Shown here: one piece after another, positions 63,132 through 64,000 of the stretch
Numbering within the stretch: position 1 is the stretch's first letter
Layout: the number at the start of each line of letters is the position of its first letter
Assembly: GCF_932294415.1 (NCBI RefSeq)
Contig: NC_065543.1
Location: forward strand, 29,345,530-29,409,529
DNA from: Quercus robur
Taxonomy: Eukaryota; Streptophyta; Magnoliopsida; Fagales; Fagaceae
Length of the DNA: 64,000 bases
Direction: 5' to 3'
The notes under the pieces: model-generated
Databases searched by the model: none
What the model saw: only the letters and a program-made list of their open reading frames with translations
Told to the model about the DNA's origin: nothing
Position numbers and translations under genes: made by a program

Positions 63132-64000
63132 GTGAGCTTCTTATTAGATTCAACAGCTTATCCTCGTTCCCTTGAATAATTAGTCTCAACACATACATTA
63201 ACTATGCTGAATAAGTTTTATTGTTTTGATTTTCTTTTTCCTGTCTTGTCTTCCCTAAATAAAACAAAGAAAAGTGTAGATGGGCTTGTTTTGAAGTAGT
63301 TATAGGCAGAGGTAGACATGTGGTATTTATTTTTTAATTTCTGGTTGTGGTGGCCTAAGTATTTAGCTGGTTAAATTGACTGAAATTTCAGTCTATGCAG
63401 TCTATAACTTTTAGTTATGTTAAAACAATTAGAAATACCTACAATTCATGATGTAAAAAAAAAATTATGTAAAAAAAAAAATTTTCATTTCCCATTTGGC
63501 TTTTACTATATATATATATATATATAAAAGAAATCCAACAATGACTAATCTATGTTCATATTAAAACTAGGTGAAATATCAAGTGTTAACAATGATATTG
63601 TTCCTTTATACTAAAATGTCAACGTTTTGAGGTTTAGTTGTAACTTGAAGAAGAATGCTATACAGTATTAAGAAGTAACATGCTCATTAAATAAGCATAG
63701 TCTAAGTGAAAATGTTAAGATGGATGGGTGGGCATACTAGGACATATAACATAAGAATTAAAGTCATCCATTTGAAGATATGGGTGGCTCCTATTGAAGA
63801 AAAGATTTAAAGCTAGGGATGGCTCCTATTAAGCCAAAGATGGGGAAGATTCGCTTAATGGTTGACCAATTAATGCACCCAAAATAATGGGTGATTTAAT
63901 TCAAGTTGAGAATTTAAAAGAGGTAAAGGATGGCCTAAAATAACCTGGTAGAAGTAGTGAAGTACTAAAGAAGATTAATTAGATAGGTAATGGAGCATTA
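63132..64000 (+). other. TOC64 intron 3 (continues beyond window)
   Basis: The sequence after GTGAGC is AT-rich with a (TA)n tract at about 63509-63526. No further TOC64 exon is seen before the window ends. Confidence 0.65.

Overview
This is plant nuclear DNA. The genes are intron-rich with GT-AG splice sites, and they include a TIR-NBS-LRR resistance gene and a chloroplast outer-envelope receptor. The spaces between are AT-rich and packed with plant-type transposable elements. A woody rosid (oak or chestnut relative) is my guess from the style of the TNL gene and repeats, but nothing here proves the species.

Four host genes can be supported, with exon boundaries worked out by reading frame and splice phase. 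(1) A TIR-NB-ARC-LRR immune receptor on the + strand, 4349-10314, five exons, with a frameshift in its C-terminal domain. (2) A 418-residue predicted organellar RanBP2-type zinc-finger protein (VAR3/OZ family) on the - strand, 14638-25268, seven exons, whose 5.2-kb third intron is full of retroelement debris. (3) A prostaglandin-E-synthase-2-like glutaredoxin/GST-fold protein on the + strand, 31164-37815, six exons, 329 residues. (4) The first three exons of TOC64/OEP64 on the + strand from 58335; the gene runs off the right edge. They look like an ordinary gene-sparse neighbourhood, not a pathway or operon.

Region by region: 1-2.6 kb is a tandem duplication whose second copy carries a 633-bp Mutator-like foldback element, so the first copy preserves the empty site. 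4.3-10.3 kb is the TNL. 11.9-13.8 kb is a decayed duplicate of exon 2 and flanking introns of the zinc-finger gene, broken by nested MITEs. 14.6-25.3 kb is the zinc-finger gene. 25.5-28.5 kb is AT-rich tandem repeats and a solo LTR. 31-38 kb is the PGES2-like gene. 39-41.2 kb is a head-to-head pair of Ty3/gypsy pol relics. 41.9-46.7 kb is a foldback element containing two small MITEs and two solo LTRs. 46.8-48.4 kb is a complete non-autonomous LTR retrotransposon with a palindromic 3' LTR. 48.6-49.2 kb is an RBR E3 ligase pseudogene. 49.8-55.7 kb is a full-length but disabled LINE with a 16-bp target duplication. 55.9-56.35 kb is a copy of sequence just downstream of the PGES2-like gene. 58.3-64 kb is TOC64, with another LINE relic in intron 1.

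I did not find a convincing new defence or enzymatic system. The most unusual observations are the LTR retrotransposon with a near-perfect 112-bp inverted repeat forming its 3' LTR, the dense TGACGT motif arrays in two unrelated mobile elements, and the TNL gene's in-frame, microsatellite-filled, stop-free 96-nt intron together with an in-frame triplication at the start of its LRR region. Element families are assigned from terminal structure and target duplications; no database search was possible.
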